DNA from: Acidiflorens sp963841945
GTDB taxonomy: Bacteria; Acidobacteriota; Terriglobia; Terriglobales; Acidobacteriaceae
Assembly (NCBI GenBank): GCA_963841945.1
Contig: CAWJFC010000005.1
Coordinates: 372,001-436,000, forward strand
Length of the DNA: 64,000 nucleotides
Direction: 5' to 3'
Numbering within the stretch: position 1 is the stretch's first letter; every line of letters begins with the position of its first letter. A program made the translations under genes and the position numbers. The notes below the pieces were generated by a model that saw nothing but the letters and a program-made list of their open reading frames with translations, made no database searches and was not told where the DNA came from. This document shows positions 36,301 through 43,425 of the stretch, piece after piece.

Positions 36301-36634
36301 CATAAATGATATCGGGATTGGAGGGAGCGACGGCGAGCGCGCCGATGGAGCCGGAGAGCTCGTTGTCGAAGATGGGATTCCAGGTGTGGCCGAAGTCGGT
36401 GGACTTCCAGACTCCGCCGTTGTTGGGCGCCATGTAGAAAATGTTTTGATGGCCGGGAATGCCGGAGATGGAGACGGTGCGGCCTCCGCGGAAGGGGCCG
36501 ATCATACGCCAGCGCAATTCCTGAAACATGGCGGGATCAACTTGCGCTTTGAGCGGAGAAGAAAGCATTACCGCAGCGATCAGTACGAGGAAAGAGAAAA
36601 TGGCACGCAGCTTCGCCAAAGATTCAATTTTCAA
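33332..36634 (-). CDS. Secreted BNR/sortilin-like beta-propeller protein
   Basis: A 1100-residue exported protein (hydrophobic signal near residues 10-30, TTG start with GGGGGT upstream). About ten BNR/Asp-box-type repeats of the form STDGGDTW, STDAGRTW, SDDAGESW, THDGGKTW, THDNGKTW and SFDDGDHW fill residues 50-720, giving one or two beta-propellers as in VPS10/sortilin and plant photosystem assembly-like proteins. The C-terminal third has a beta sandwich-like region and a helical tail (about 920-1090, RQFDLDRKIAEALHRDHEALQQIRSLRSQI). Such proteins are often labelled glycosyl hydrolase, but no catalytic residues can be assigned, and a binding or scaffold role is as likely. Confidence 0.85.
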   Translation of the reverse strand: MKIESLAKLRAIFSFLVLIAAVMLSSPLKAQVDPAMFQELRWRMIGPFRGGRTVSISGIPGHQNIFYMAPNNGGVWKSTDFGHTWNPIFDNELSGSIGALAVAPSNPDIIYVGSGEGLRRPDLSVGNGIYKSTDAGRTWQHLGSDNSGLRNAQQIAAIIVDPKDPDRLFVGAMGHPYGPNPERGVFRSLDGGQTWQKVLYKNDDFGSTSLVFDPRNSQIIFTGLWASRRPPWTTGGGYDGPGSGLYKSTDGGDTWRQITKGLPTEADGVGRIGVDVALTDSNRMYAWVDAKKNAGIYRSDDAGESWTLVNTEDRVTGRGDDFSCVRIDPRNPDIIYVANTTTYKSTDAGKNFTAIKGAPGGDDYHTIWINPENPDIIALAVDQGATISVNGGQTWSSWYNQPTAQFYHVITDNQFPYWVYGGQQESGSVGITSRSDFGEITFRDWITLGVEEYGYVAPDPLHPNLIYGGKATVFDRNTGQTRDISPVVLRTGKYRFNRTAPLIFSPADPHALYLGSNVLFVTRDGGNSWQIVSPDLTREDPGVPPSLGAFVNDDPAKGKHRGVIYSVAPSPKDANLIWIGTDDGLIQITHDGGKTWQNITPPDLTPWSKVAQMDASHFDTPTAYAAINRFRLDDLHPYIYRTHDNGKTWQKIVTGLPENEPVNTVREDPERKGLLFAGTERSVYVSFDDGDHWQSLKQNLPPSSIRDLVVHNDDIVVGTHGRSFWILDNITPLRRMSTKTAAMSAGLFAPQLTYRLRRDNYPDTPLPPEEPAGQNPPDGAIFDYWVGIPDAVVTLEITDASGALVRRFSSTDKPEEVNPKDINVPMYWVRPPRVLSSAQGMHRFVWDLTYPVPELLSRDFPISAIYHDTPLYPQGATVLPGKYMVRLKVTERGSVAQPNDEQRGWHNQILEIRLDPRVKTSPEDLRRQFDLDRKIAEALHRDHEALQQIRSLRSQIKWLQRGKYANSAASSTALDGAAKIAADLDTKAAALEGTEGGYGSRFMSTPEGRSLARLNGGLGTMLAQLDTADAAPTTQELEMFRELERALDEQLAAWNQLKTKDLPQLNEELKKAGQPPIDLQKSASAEAMSPQTTTQDKDED

Positions 36635-36917
36635 CGAGATACCCCCACGAAAAAATAAGGATAAACCAGATGCTGAATTCCTGGCTTAGAGCGAAGGGAG
36701 CCGGGTTAAGAGTCGGGTCACGAAGCGGGCTTGCAATCGCGGCTCGAAAGGGAGGAACAAATTCGAAGCAGTTTGTGGAACGTCGCTGCGCGCGCGGCGG
36801 CGATGGGCCACAGTAACCATTACCGTTCTGACTAAAGTCTGCTGAGTGAGTGCCGATTGCTGTTGTGAATGGCACGGGACGCGTTCCCGGCGAAGATGTG
36901 CGGAAGGAGAAAGTCTT

Positions 36918-37673
36918 ATGTCGACCACGCCTGTTTCCACCGGCTCGATTTACCAGGAGCTGCAAGCGTATTTCCAGCAGCGCAGCAGCGACATCTCGCA
37001 ACTTGGACAGGACCTTAGCTCGGGCAATCTGACAAGTGCGGAGCAGGATTTCACGACGCTGCAGACCCTCGGTCAAGGCGGCCCGTTTGCGAACGGAGAC
37101 GTATTCGCTCCGAAGAACCAGCGCGAGCAGGATTTTGAGGCGATCGGGCAGGCTTTGCAAAGCGGCAACCTGTCTGCAGCGCAGCAGGCGTTCGCGCAAC
37201 TGGAAAGCACGTTCAAGAACGGAGGCGGGGCGGGATCGGGATCGGACACGGCCTCTTCAGCGCTTACGGCGGCATCGACTTCGGCTGCGTCGGCAGCAGA
37301 GACAACCAGTTCTTCTTCCACGGGATCGATCTATCAGCAGATTCGCGAGTACTATCAGCAACGGCAGAGCGACATCGCGCAACTGGGACAGGACCTTGCC
37401 TCCGGTAACAGCTCGAACGCGTTGCAGGACTTTAACGCGTTGGTCACGCTCGGCCAGAACGGGCCGTTCAAGAGCGAAAATCCGTTTGGCAATAACCAGC
37501 GCGAACAGGATTTTGCGGCCGTTGGGCAAGATCTGCAATCGGGCGATTTGAACGGGGCACAGCAGGCATTCGCGCAACTGGAGGCCACTTTCAAGAGCGG
37601 CCAGTCGTCGGGCACGGGCGGTAGTTCGGCGAGCAGTGCGACGCAGGGCTCGACCTTGGATACGACCGCGTGA
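36918..37673 (+). CDS. Four-unit helical-repeat protein of unknown function
   Basis: The 251-residue product starts at the ATG at 36918 (AAGGAG eight bases upstream; an upstream ATG at 36846 lacks support). It consists of a duplicated block of about 95 residues, each block being two units of the pattern R-x-x-D-[IF]-x-x-[LIV]-G-Q-[DA]-L-x-S-G-[ND]-x-x-x-A-x-x-[AD]-F-x-x-L. The four units start near residues 23, 67, 153 and 196. Each is probably a helical hairpin, somewhat like TPR. The blocks are joined by a Ser/Ala/Thr-rich linker (about 105-135). There is no signal peptide. Function unknown; context gives no help. Confidence 0.75.
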   Translation: MSTTPVSTGSIYQELQAYFQQRSSDISQLGQDLSSGNLTSAEQDFTTLQTLGQGGPFANGDVFAPKNQREQDFEAIGQALQSGNLSAAQQAFAQLESTFKNGGGAGSGSDTASSALTAASTSAASAAETTSSSSTGSIYQQIREYYQQRQSDIAQLGQDLASGNSSNALQDFNALVTLGQNGPFKSENPFGNNQREQDFAAVGQDLQSGDLNGAQQAFAQLEATFKSGQSSGTGGSSASSATQGSTLDTTA

Positions 37674-37739
37674 TCGGCGGATACGACCGCATGATGGGCG
37701 CGGTTTGAAAAAATTCGACGCGGGAACGGATCGCCGTTT

Positions 37740-38237
37740 TTAGCTGACTTTTTGCGGTCGAGTGTCGAGTTCCAGCAACGAGAAGATGGGACGCGATGGG
37801 ACCTCGCCGCCCAGAACGGTCGTGGGAGCCAGAGCGCCCTGCCATCTGCGGCGAGCCAACTCATCCTGTAGAGTGGCTAGACTATTTCTGAGAGCTTCGA
37901 CGGAGACTTGCACCTCATTTTTCAAAGCAGCCATCTGATCGCGGAGTTTGGCCATTTCCGCCAGGCGATTTCTGAATTCAGCCGTTGCCGGCTTGATGGC
38001 GGCCGCGCTTCTCAAGCGAAAGGCGCCGCGAATCGGGCTCGCGCTTACCCACGCGTCGATTTCAGGTCGAGTTGCCACCACTGAACCTCGTGGTTTGCCC
38101 GCGGGTCTGCGGACCGGCAAACCCATTTGCCATTCGTAGCGCTGGACGGTGCGCACACCCCTGCCCAGGTAATTGGCGATTTCCTTCCAGCCGCTGAGAA
38201 ATTGAGAAGGGTCAGACTTCCTTCGGTCGGCTTTCAT
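37740..38237 (-). CDS. HTH DNA-binding protein (excisionase-like)
   Basis: A 165-residue protein. Residues 12-70 carry a winged-helix/MerR-excisionase-like motif, FLSGWKEIANYLGRGVRTVQ followed by RYEWQMGLPVRRP, with a wing-like PRGSVVATRPEIDAW. The middle (about 95-145) is a coiled coil (RNRLAEMAKLRDQMAALKNEVQ and on). The start at 38237 has GAGG six bases upstream; the frame is open further upstream. The SGWKEIA..LG.GVRTVQRWE motif is typical of regulators in Acidobacteriota. Target unknown. Confidence 0.8.
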   Translation of the reverse strand: MKADRRKSDPSQFLSGWKEIANYLGRGVRTVQRYEWQMGLPVRRPAGKPRGSVVATRPEIDAWVSASPIRGAFRLRSAAAIKPATAEFRNRLAEMAKLRDQMAALKNEVQVSVEALRNSLATLQDELARRRWQGALAPTTVLGGEVPSRPIFSLLELDTRPQKVS

Positions 38238-38444
38238 GATGAGCCTCGCGTGCGGGCCGGAGGGTCCTGGCCCGATTGGCCTTTGTGGTAATTCTAGCAC
38301 CTCAAGATTTATCGAAGTCGCCGTCAGAGTCCATACAGGAAACTCTGTAGGCGCATGGGGGCGGGAACGGAATGCTCTTCTTATGCGCGATTACTTATCG
38401 CAGGACTACTTACTATGGAAGGCTACTTACCCGAGACTACCTCC

Positions 38445-39530
38445 TCAGGCGCCAAGCTTGCCAATTACTATGCCCGCTTCCGGCGGCGCGGATCGATCGA
38501 TATCGCGCAGGCGATTGACCTCCTCGGCCATGGCGAATTTCAATTTGTCGATGCCTTCGCCTGTGACGGCCGAGATCGGATAGAGCTTCAGCTTTTTGCG
38601 TGTGCACCACTGCTTGAGCTTCTTTAATTTGTCGGGATTGGCGACGTCGATCTTGGAGGCGACCATGAGGGTGGGCTTGTTTTCGAGACCGGCGCCGAAG
38701 TTACTCAGTTCGTCGAGAATGACCTGGACATCTTTTACGACGTCGGGGCGGCCACTGGCGTCGGAGACATCGACCAGATGAACGAGCAGCCGGGTGCGCT
38801 CAATGTGGCGCAGGAACTGAGTGCCAAGGCCTGCGCCGGTGTGCGCGCCTTCGATCAGTCCGGGGATGTCGGCTACGACGAAGCTGATTTCTTCCTTCTT
38901 TTTTTTGTCGCTTTTCTTACCTTCGATCAGGACGACGCCGAGGTTCGGCTCGAGCGTGGTGAAGGGATAATCGGCGATCTTAGGACGGGCGGCCGAGATG
39001 CGCGAGATCAAGGTTGACTTGCCGACATTGGGATATCCGACCAGGCCGACATCGGCGAGCAGTTTCAACTCGAGGCGAAATGTCCTTTCCTCGCCGGGGC
39101 GACCCTCTTCGTGCTCGCGCGGCGCCTGGTGGGTGGAAGTGGCGAACTGGGCGTTGCCGCGGCCACCTCGTCCGCCGCGCGCAATGATGACTCGTTCGTC
39201 CGGACGGGAGAAGTCATGGACGATATCGCCCGTTTCCTCGTCGTAGACGATGGTGCCAACCGGCACCTTCAGCAGAATGTCCTCGCCTTCGCGGCCGGTC
39301 TTGTTTGAGCCTTCTCCGTGACGGCCACGGCCGGCCTTGTACTCGGGATTGAAGCGGAAATGCACGAGCGTATTGTGGCGCTCGCTCGATTCCATCCAGA
39401 CGTCGCCGCCCTTGCCACCGTCGCCGCCCGAAGGCCCGCCGCGCGGGACAAATTTCTCCCGGCGAAACGCCATGCAGCCGTTGCCGCCGTTGCCGGCTTT
39501 GACGCGAATTGTTGTTTCATCGATAAACAT
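38445..39530 (-). CDS. obgE: GTPase ObgE/CgtA
   Basis: Obg is an essential GTPase acting in 50S ribosome assembly and the stringent response. The product (361 residues from the ATG at 39530) has the Gly-rich Obg fold (about 1-158; KAGNGGNGCMAFRREKFVPR, GGDGGKGGDVW) and the G domain (about 159-345: GYPNVGKSTLIS, switch DIPGLIEGAHTGAGLG, MVASKIDVANPDKL). The Lys-rich loop KKSDKKKKEE after VVLIEG is longer than usual. A C-terminal Obg-specific domain is absent. It is the distal member of an rplU-rpmA-obgE order, split by the plus-strand CheX-like gene. Confidence 0.95.
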   Translation of the reverse strand: MFIDETTIRVKAGNGGNGCMAFRREKFVPRGGPSGGDGGKGGDVWMESSERHNTLVHFRFNPEYKAGRGRHGEGSNKTGREGEDILLKVPVGTIVYDEETGDIVHDFSRPDERVIIARGGRGGRGNAQFATSTHQAPREHEEGRPGEERTFRLELKLLADVGLVGYPNVGKSTLISRISAARPKIADYPFTTLEPNLGVVLIEGKKSDKKKKEEISFVVADIPGLIEGAHTGAGLGTQFLRHIERTRLLVHLVDVSDASGRPDVVKDVQVILDELSNFGAGLENKPTLMVASKIDVANPDKLKKLKQWCTRKKLKLYPISAVTGEGIDKLKFAMAEEVNRLRDIDRSAPPEAGIVIGKLGA

Positions 39531-39673
39531 AAGAAAATCGGGCAAATCCCGTTAGACACGAATCAATCCTGAGTATAAAGGCCCACGTCCGTTCGGCCAC
39601 AGGAATCGAATTCAGAGAATCGGCTATTTTTGCCGATGTGTTGCGAGAAGGCCCAAATGCCGAACGCTAATCC

Positions 39674-40210
39674 ATGACGATGAGCAAAGCGACAACCGCG
39701 GTTGAGCCCGCCAGCAAAGACGAAATCGTGACACAACTGCCTGCCTGGGAGGTAGTCTTGCGCGAAGCCACGAGCGAGGTCTTCAGCATGACGGTCGGAG
39801 CCAGTGTGGAGGTCCCGCCCTACGCGCCCGATCACACGCCGACCCACGTTCCCGATTCATCTCTGGTCGCCTATGTAACCGCCATGATCGGGATCGCGGG
39901 CGCGATGCGCGCCGTGTTCAGCCTGCGCTGCAGCGACCAGGCGGCGATCAAGATCGCGTCGCAAATGCTCTGCATCTCGCTCGAGGAGGCGGCCTCGCAA
40001 AAGTCTGATGCCATCGGTGAAGTCTGCAACATCATCGCTGGCGACTTCAAACACAAAATCGGCATGGGAGACAGTTGCACCCTGACGGTGCCTACCGTGG
40101 TGGTCGGCGGAAATTACAGCATTCACTGTCTGGCGAAGGGTGAGCGGATCGAGTTTCCGGTCACCTATGAAGGCGAAACCGTGCTGGTTACGCTGGATAT
40201 ACGCGGGTGA
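39674..40210 (+). CDS. CheX-like chemotaxis phosphatase family protein
   Basis: A 178-residue protein resembling CheX, which dephosphorylates CheY-P. The family signature E..N.IaG is seen in SDAIGEVCNIIAGDFKHKI (about 115-133), with E and N as the predicted catalytic pair. The fold is mixed alpha/beta with C-terminal strands (SIHCLAKGERIEFPVTYEGETVLVTLDI). There are no chemotaxis genes in this window. It lies alone on the plus strand between obgE and rpmA. It may act on an unlinked receiver. Confidence 0.8.
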   Translation: MTMSKATTAVEPASKDEIVTQLPAWEVVLREATSEVFSMTVGASVEVPPYAPDHTPTHVPDSSLVAYVTAMIGIAGAMRAVFSLRCSDQAAIKIASQMLCISLEEAASQKSDAIGEVCNIIAGDFKHKIGMGDSCTLTVPTVVVGGNYSIHCLAKGERIEFPVTYEGETVLVTLDIRG

Positions 40211-40217
40211 AAACTTG

Positions 40218-40283
40218 GCTTCGAGCCATGAGCTTCGAGCTCTGGGCTTGAAGCAAAGGGCCTATCAAGGCTCGCGGCTCGAA
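40218..40283. repeat. GAGC-family repeat with inverted copy
   Basis: GCTTCGAGCCATGAGCTTCGAGC is followed by GGCTCGCGGCTCGAAT, so the RNA could form a hairpin. It lies between the stops of the CheX-like gene and rpmA and may serve as a bidirectional 3' end. Confidence 0.65.
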
Positions 40284-40284
40284 T

Positions 40285-40548
40285 CTAATTGACTTCGACG
40301 GGCTCGACCATCACGAACTTGCCCATTGTGCCCTTGTCGAGGAACTTGATTTTGCCGGTGACTTTGGCGAAGAGCGTGTCATCTTTGCCGCGGCCGACGT
40401 TGAGTCCGGGCTTCACGCGGGTGCCGCGCTGCCGAACGATGATGGTGCCGCCGGGGACAACTTGTCCACCAAATGCCTTGAAGCCAAGCCGCTGCGCGTT
40501 CGAATCGCGGCCGTTTCGTGAAGTGCCTTGTCCTTTTTTATGTGCCAT
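40285..40548 (-). CDS. rpmA: 50S ribosomal protein L27
   Basis: L27 lies near the peptidyl transferase centre, where its N-terminal tail supports tRNA. The 87-residue product has the conserved MAHKKGQGTSRNGRDSNAQR start, GGQVVPGGTIIVRQRG and the C-terminal KFLDKGTMGKFVMVEP. There is no cleavable N-terminal extension of the Firmicutes type. It follows rplU on the minus strand, the standard order. Confidence 0.98.
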   Translation of the reverse strand: MAHKKGQGTSRNGRDSNAQRLGFKAFGGQVVPGGTIIVRQRGTRVKPGLNVGRGKDDTLFAKVTGKIKFLDKGTMGKFVMVEPVEVN

Positions 40549-40575
40549 AAAATCAGTTCTCGATTCTCAGTACGC

Positions 40576-40598
40576 GGTGACCGGTCACCGGTCACTGG
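40576..40598. repeat. GGTGACCGGTCACC palindrome in the rplU-rpmA spacer
   Basis: GGTGACCGGTCACCGGTCAC is the same word as at 10246-10266, here inside a ribosomal protein operon. It would form a hairpin in the mRNA between the two genes. Confidence 0.65.
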
Positions 40599-40604
40599 CG
40601 GAAT

Positions 40605-41081
40605 CTACTTCTTCGTTTTCGTGGACTTCTTAGCCGTTGCCTTCCCGGCTGTCTTCTTCTTTGCCGGTTTTGCTTCAGCCGCTACGTGAGATTCTTCGTG
40701 GGCCTCGGCGGCTTTCTTGACTTTCTTTTCTTTCTTCGGCAGTTCGGGAGCCTTGAAGGACTGCCCGTCGAAAGCAATCTCGGTAATGCGCACCGCGCTG
40801 TACTCCTGGCGGTGCCCGCGCAGCTTTTTGTACTGCTTTTTCTTCTTGTAATGGAAGACGAGGATTTTGGCGCCACGGCCCTGCTCTACGACTTCACCGG
40901 TGACGAGCGCTTCGCCGCCGGGCTTGCCGATTTTGCCGGCCTCGGCCGAAACCGCCAGCACGTCGCTGAACTTTACTTTGCCGTCGGTATCGCCGCCGTC
41001 ACTACTCAATTTTTCTACCCGGATCACGTCACCCGGGGCGACCTTATATTGCTTACCACCAGCGCGGATCACCGCGTACAT
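40605..41081 (-). CDS. rplU: 50S ribosomal protein L21 with Lys/Ala-rich tail
   Basis: L21 binds 23S rRNA in the large subunit. The 158-residue product starts at the ATG at 41081 (GGAGG five bases upstream), giving the usual MYAVIRAGGKQYKVAPGD. The core ends with AVRITEIAFDG near residue 105. A basic extension of about 45 residues (Lys/Ala/Thr-rich, histone H1-like) follows; bacterial L21 usually ends after about 103 residues, so this tail is lineage-specific. The frame is open upstream to 41183 but without a start signal. A promoter at 41332-41361 probably drives rplU-rpmA. Confidence 0.97.
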   Translation of the reverse strand: MYAVIRAGGKQYKVAPGDVIRVEKLSSDGGDTDGKVKFSDVLAVSAEAGKIGKPGGEALVTGEVVEQGRGAKILVFHYKKKKQYKKLRGHRQEYSAVRITEIAFDGQSFKAPELPKKEKKVKKAAEAHEESHVAAEAKPAKKKTAGKATAKKSTKTKK

Positions 41082-41134
41082 AAGTCCTCCAATTGCGCGT
41101 CTAGGGCGGACACTCAGGCCGCGCCCGTGCCAAG

Positions 41135-41194
41135 ACTGGCTTGGCCGAACAAAACTTGAACGAACCAAACCTGACCGTACCAAACTTGGCTGAA
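41135..41194. repeat. Phased 15-bp repeat in the rplU leader
   Basis: Four imperfect 15-bp units (e.g. CAAAACTTGAACGAA, CCAAACCTGACCGTA, CCAAACTTGGCTGAA) lie between the rplU promoter and start codon. Confidence 0.65.
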
Positions 41195-41331
41195 CAAGAC
41201 TCTCGCTTGCTGTGGTTGCGCTGCGGCTTGTCGACCGGAAACGCGGTGCGGCCCCAACGGGGTCCCCATCGCGCGCGCTTTCGCGGGATAGGGTGTTTAG
41301 AACGGGTCCGCGGGTACAGGCAAACTCAACT

Positions 41332-41361
41332 ATTCTAGCGTGCGGCGTGGAAATTGGTCAA
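41332..41361 (-). promoter_or_regulatory. Predicted sigma-70 promoter of rplU-rpmA
   Basis: On the minus strand TTGACC (-35, 41361-41356) and TAGAAT (-10, 41337-41332) are 18 bp apart, with a start expected near 41325, leaving a leader of about 245 nt that contains the 15-bp repeats. Confidence 0.5.
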
Positions 41362-41455
41362 ACAAAATGGGTTGGCGCGGAAAACAGAGCGCGAGCATGA
41401 GCGGAGCGCCGGGCGTGCTTGCCCGGCTTCCGACAGCCCGCAAGACAGGCCGAAC

Positions 41456-41656
41456 TCAGCCTTCCACGTCGAAATAAATCTTGGTGGTGGCGCGATACTG
41501 CTTGACATTCGCGCCCTCGATCAACATGTCAAGCGATTCGACATGCGCCCACTTGATATTACGAACGGTCTTGGCGGCTTCTTTTACGGCCGCTTCGGCT
41601 GCCTTGGCAAAACTCTCTTTAGAAGTCCCAACTACGTCGATGATTTTCTGCGTCAT
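41456..41656 (-). CDS. Dodecin family flavin-binding protein
   Basis: Dodecins are small dodecameric proteins that store flavins or buffer free FMN. The 66-residue product has the family pattern: an N-terminal strand (KIIDVVGTSKESF), one helix (KAAEAAVKEAAKTV), the flavin-stacking tryptophan in RNIKWAHVESLD, and the C-terminal strand QYRATTKIYFDVEG. A GAGGAG sequence lies six bases before the ATG. Length is normal. It is probably monocistronic. Confidence 0.92.
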   Translation of the reverse strand: MTQKIIDVVGTSKESFAKAAEAAVKEAAKTVRNIKWAHVESLDMLIEGANVKQYRATTKIYFDVEG

Positions 41657-41871
41657 GGCTTTCTCCTCTTAGGAACCTTGTTCAAAGGTAACTGGGGATT
41701 GTACAAGAGCGCGTGGTTTCGGGGCGAGTGGCGTTTGGCTTCCATTCCTTCCACCACGGAGTCACAGAGCCACGCAGAAAATCCCAGGGTCTGTTAAAAA
41801 AACAGAAAGAACCCACACACCGCAATCACCGCGATGTGTGGGCCACCCGTCAGCGCAGAGTTTTGCGCGGG

Positions 41872-42912
41872 TCACTTTCCGGGGTCGGGAACGGCGACCG
41901 CTGTTTCGGCCGTCGCTTTTGTCGGTTGCTGTTTCTCGGAAGACTGCTTCTCGACGTCTTGCTTCGGCGTTTCGTTTTTCTGCGCGTCTGGTTTCTGTGC
42001 TACCTGCTCCTCGGCTACCGGCCGGATCTTTACCGAGGCCAGAATCTTCTGCAGCTTCCCGAAGACCTGGTCGCGATCGACCGCATGCACGCCTTCCTGG
42101 CCGAAGCCGGAGGTTGACAGGCCGAGAGCGTACTCGTAGCAAGCGCCGTTTTCATAGGTGTGGTAGTAGCGGGTTTCGAGTTGCATGGTTGCGTCGCCCA
42201 CGAACTCCGAGGTCATCTTCATGTCAGTCGATCCGACTTTGACGCTCTCGGCATCGATGGGTTCGCCATCGGCGTCGCTGGTGTCGACGAAGGCGAAGTG
42301 CGTGCATTGATCGGCGGAGACGTTGCGATTGACGTTGACGCGGAACTGCGCGGCTTCGAAATCGGTTCCAGCGTAGGGCGTACCTGGGAGCGCGACAGCA
42401 GCCACGGCTGTGCCGCCCTGTTCGACAAAGTTCATCGGCAGATCGTTCCCGGTGGCCGATGCGGACTGCAATTTGTCTCCCGAGGCGAGGGCGGCCTTTC
42501 TCGGATATATAAAGGAGACGCCGGCATTGGCGTCGCTATACCTGACATTCGCCGCCAGTTTTCTGCGGGCCTTTTTCGGCGTCGCCGGAACGGCTGCCTG
42601 TTCGCTTGCTGCGATCGTGCCCGTCCCGGGCAGTTCCGCGGGGTTGGCCAGCGAGGGCTCGGAGTTCGGCGCTGGGGCGCTGTTAGCGGCCGGAACCGGT
42701 TTCGAGTCTTCCCTGGATTTAGAACAAGCGGCCACTCCCAGCAGCACAGCCAGTAATACCAGGCATGCCACCGCTCCGAATTTGTCGGCGCGTGTCCACA
42801 CGGACGCGGCATCGCGGCCAACTCGCGCTACTTCCCTGCGAGGAGGCGCCAGTCGCGCCGTATTCGATTTGTTTTTGTTTTCATCCTGATTTGCATTCCA
42901 AGTCGTTCCCAT
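41872..42912 (-). CDS. Membrane- or lipid-anchored protein of unknown function
   Basis: The 346-residue product starts at the ATG at 42912, preceded by GGAGGTGATGAG. A single hydrophobic helix near residues 47-64 ends in LLGVAACSKS, which could be a lipobox with a long n-region or a plain anchor. The extracytoplasmic part has a Pro/Ala linker, a globular domain (about 110-285, with RYSDANAGVSFIYP, CTHFAFVDTSDADG and YYHTYENGACYEYALGL) and a C-terminal Lys/Gln/Glu pentapeptide-repeat tail. Two cysteines in the domain may form a disulfide. Family not recognised. Confidence 0.72.
   Translation of the reverse strand: MGTTWNANQDENKNKSNTARLAPPRREVARVGRDAASVWTRADKFGAVACLVLLAVLLGVAACSKSREDSKPVPAANSAPAPNSEPSLANPAELPGTGTIAASEQAAVPATPKKARRKLAANVRYSDANAGVSFIYPRKAALASGDKLQSASATGNDLPMNFVEQGGTAVAAVALPGTPYAGTDFEAAQFRVNVNRNVSADQCTHFAFVDTSDADGEPIDAESVKVGSTDMKMTSEFVGDATMQLETRYYHTYENGACYEYALGLSTSGFGQEGVHAVDRDQVFGKLQKILASVKIRPVAEEQVAQKPDAQKNETPKQDVEKQSSEKQQPTKATAETAVAVPDPGK
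41924..42013. repeat. Phased 15-bp repeat inside the 41872-42912 gene
   Basis: Six 15-bp units such as GAAGACTGCTTCTCG. On the coding strand they give pentapeptides KPDAQ, KNETP, KQDVE, KQSSE, KQQPT. Confidence 0.8.
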
Positions 42913-43425
42913 CTCATCACCTCCCTGCGCCTGGCGCAGATGCAAGCAGAGAGGCAAGACGGGAACCACACGGGAGGCGATTGATTCTGCAAGGTTTTCG
43001 GCCAAGAACTGCCGCGGGAAATGTAGCGGCGGCCACACGACGTGGCGCGCGGGACACGGTATTTGCGGAGATGGGGCCAATCATCCGGGCGCCAATCAGC
43101 GATATGTTTGGCCGAGCGCGGTCTTTACGGAAGCCCGCAGGCGCGCAGGAAGGAGGAAGACTTTCTGCGGAGGCCCGTTCCCAACTTCGAATTCACTTCC
43201 GTAACCCGAACGTACACTCCCTTTCGGAAACCTCGGTAATCGTCGGTAACCTTAGACCCCAACGCACGCAGCCTTACAATGACCATGAACCGCAGAAGTA
43301 GCTGCGATTGCAGATTGCAGAGGTTAGATTGCGGAGGTGAAGAACCTGTCACTTCGGCAATCTGGCTTCTTCCCTCTGCAATCCGACCGCTTACCTCTGC
43401 AATTTCCGGAGTTCGGTCTAATCCT
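42913..43425. other. Divergent intergenic region with CTGCAAT-type repeat
   Basis: A 513-bp spacer between divergent genes. Positions 43305-43405 hold words related to CTGCAATC/TTGCAGA in both orientations (GCAGATTGCAGAGG, CCTCTGCAATCCGACC, CCTCTGCAATTTCCGG), which could fold in the leader of the TPR gene. No convincing gene was seen. Confidence 0.45.

Noticed and set aside
43279..43425. 49-residue extension of the TPR protein
   Set aside because: It is translated from a CTGCAAT-type repeat leader; the ATG at 43426 begins the TPR region.
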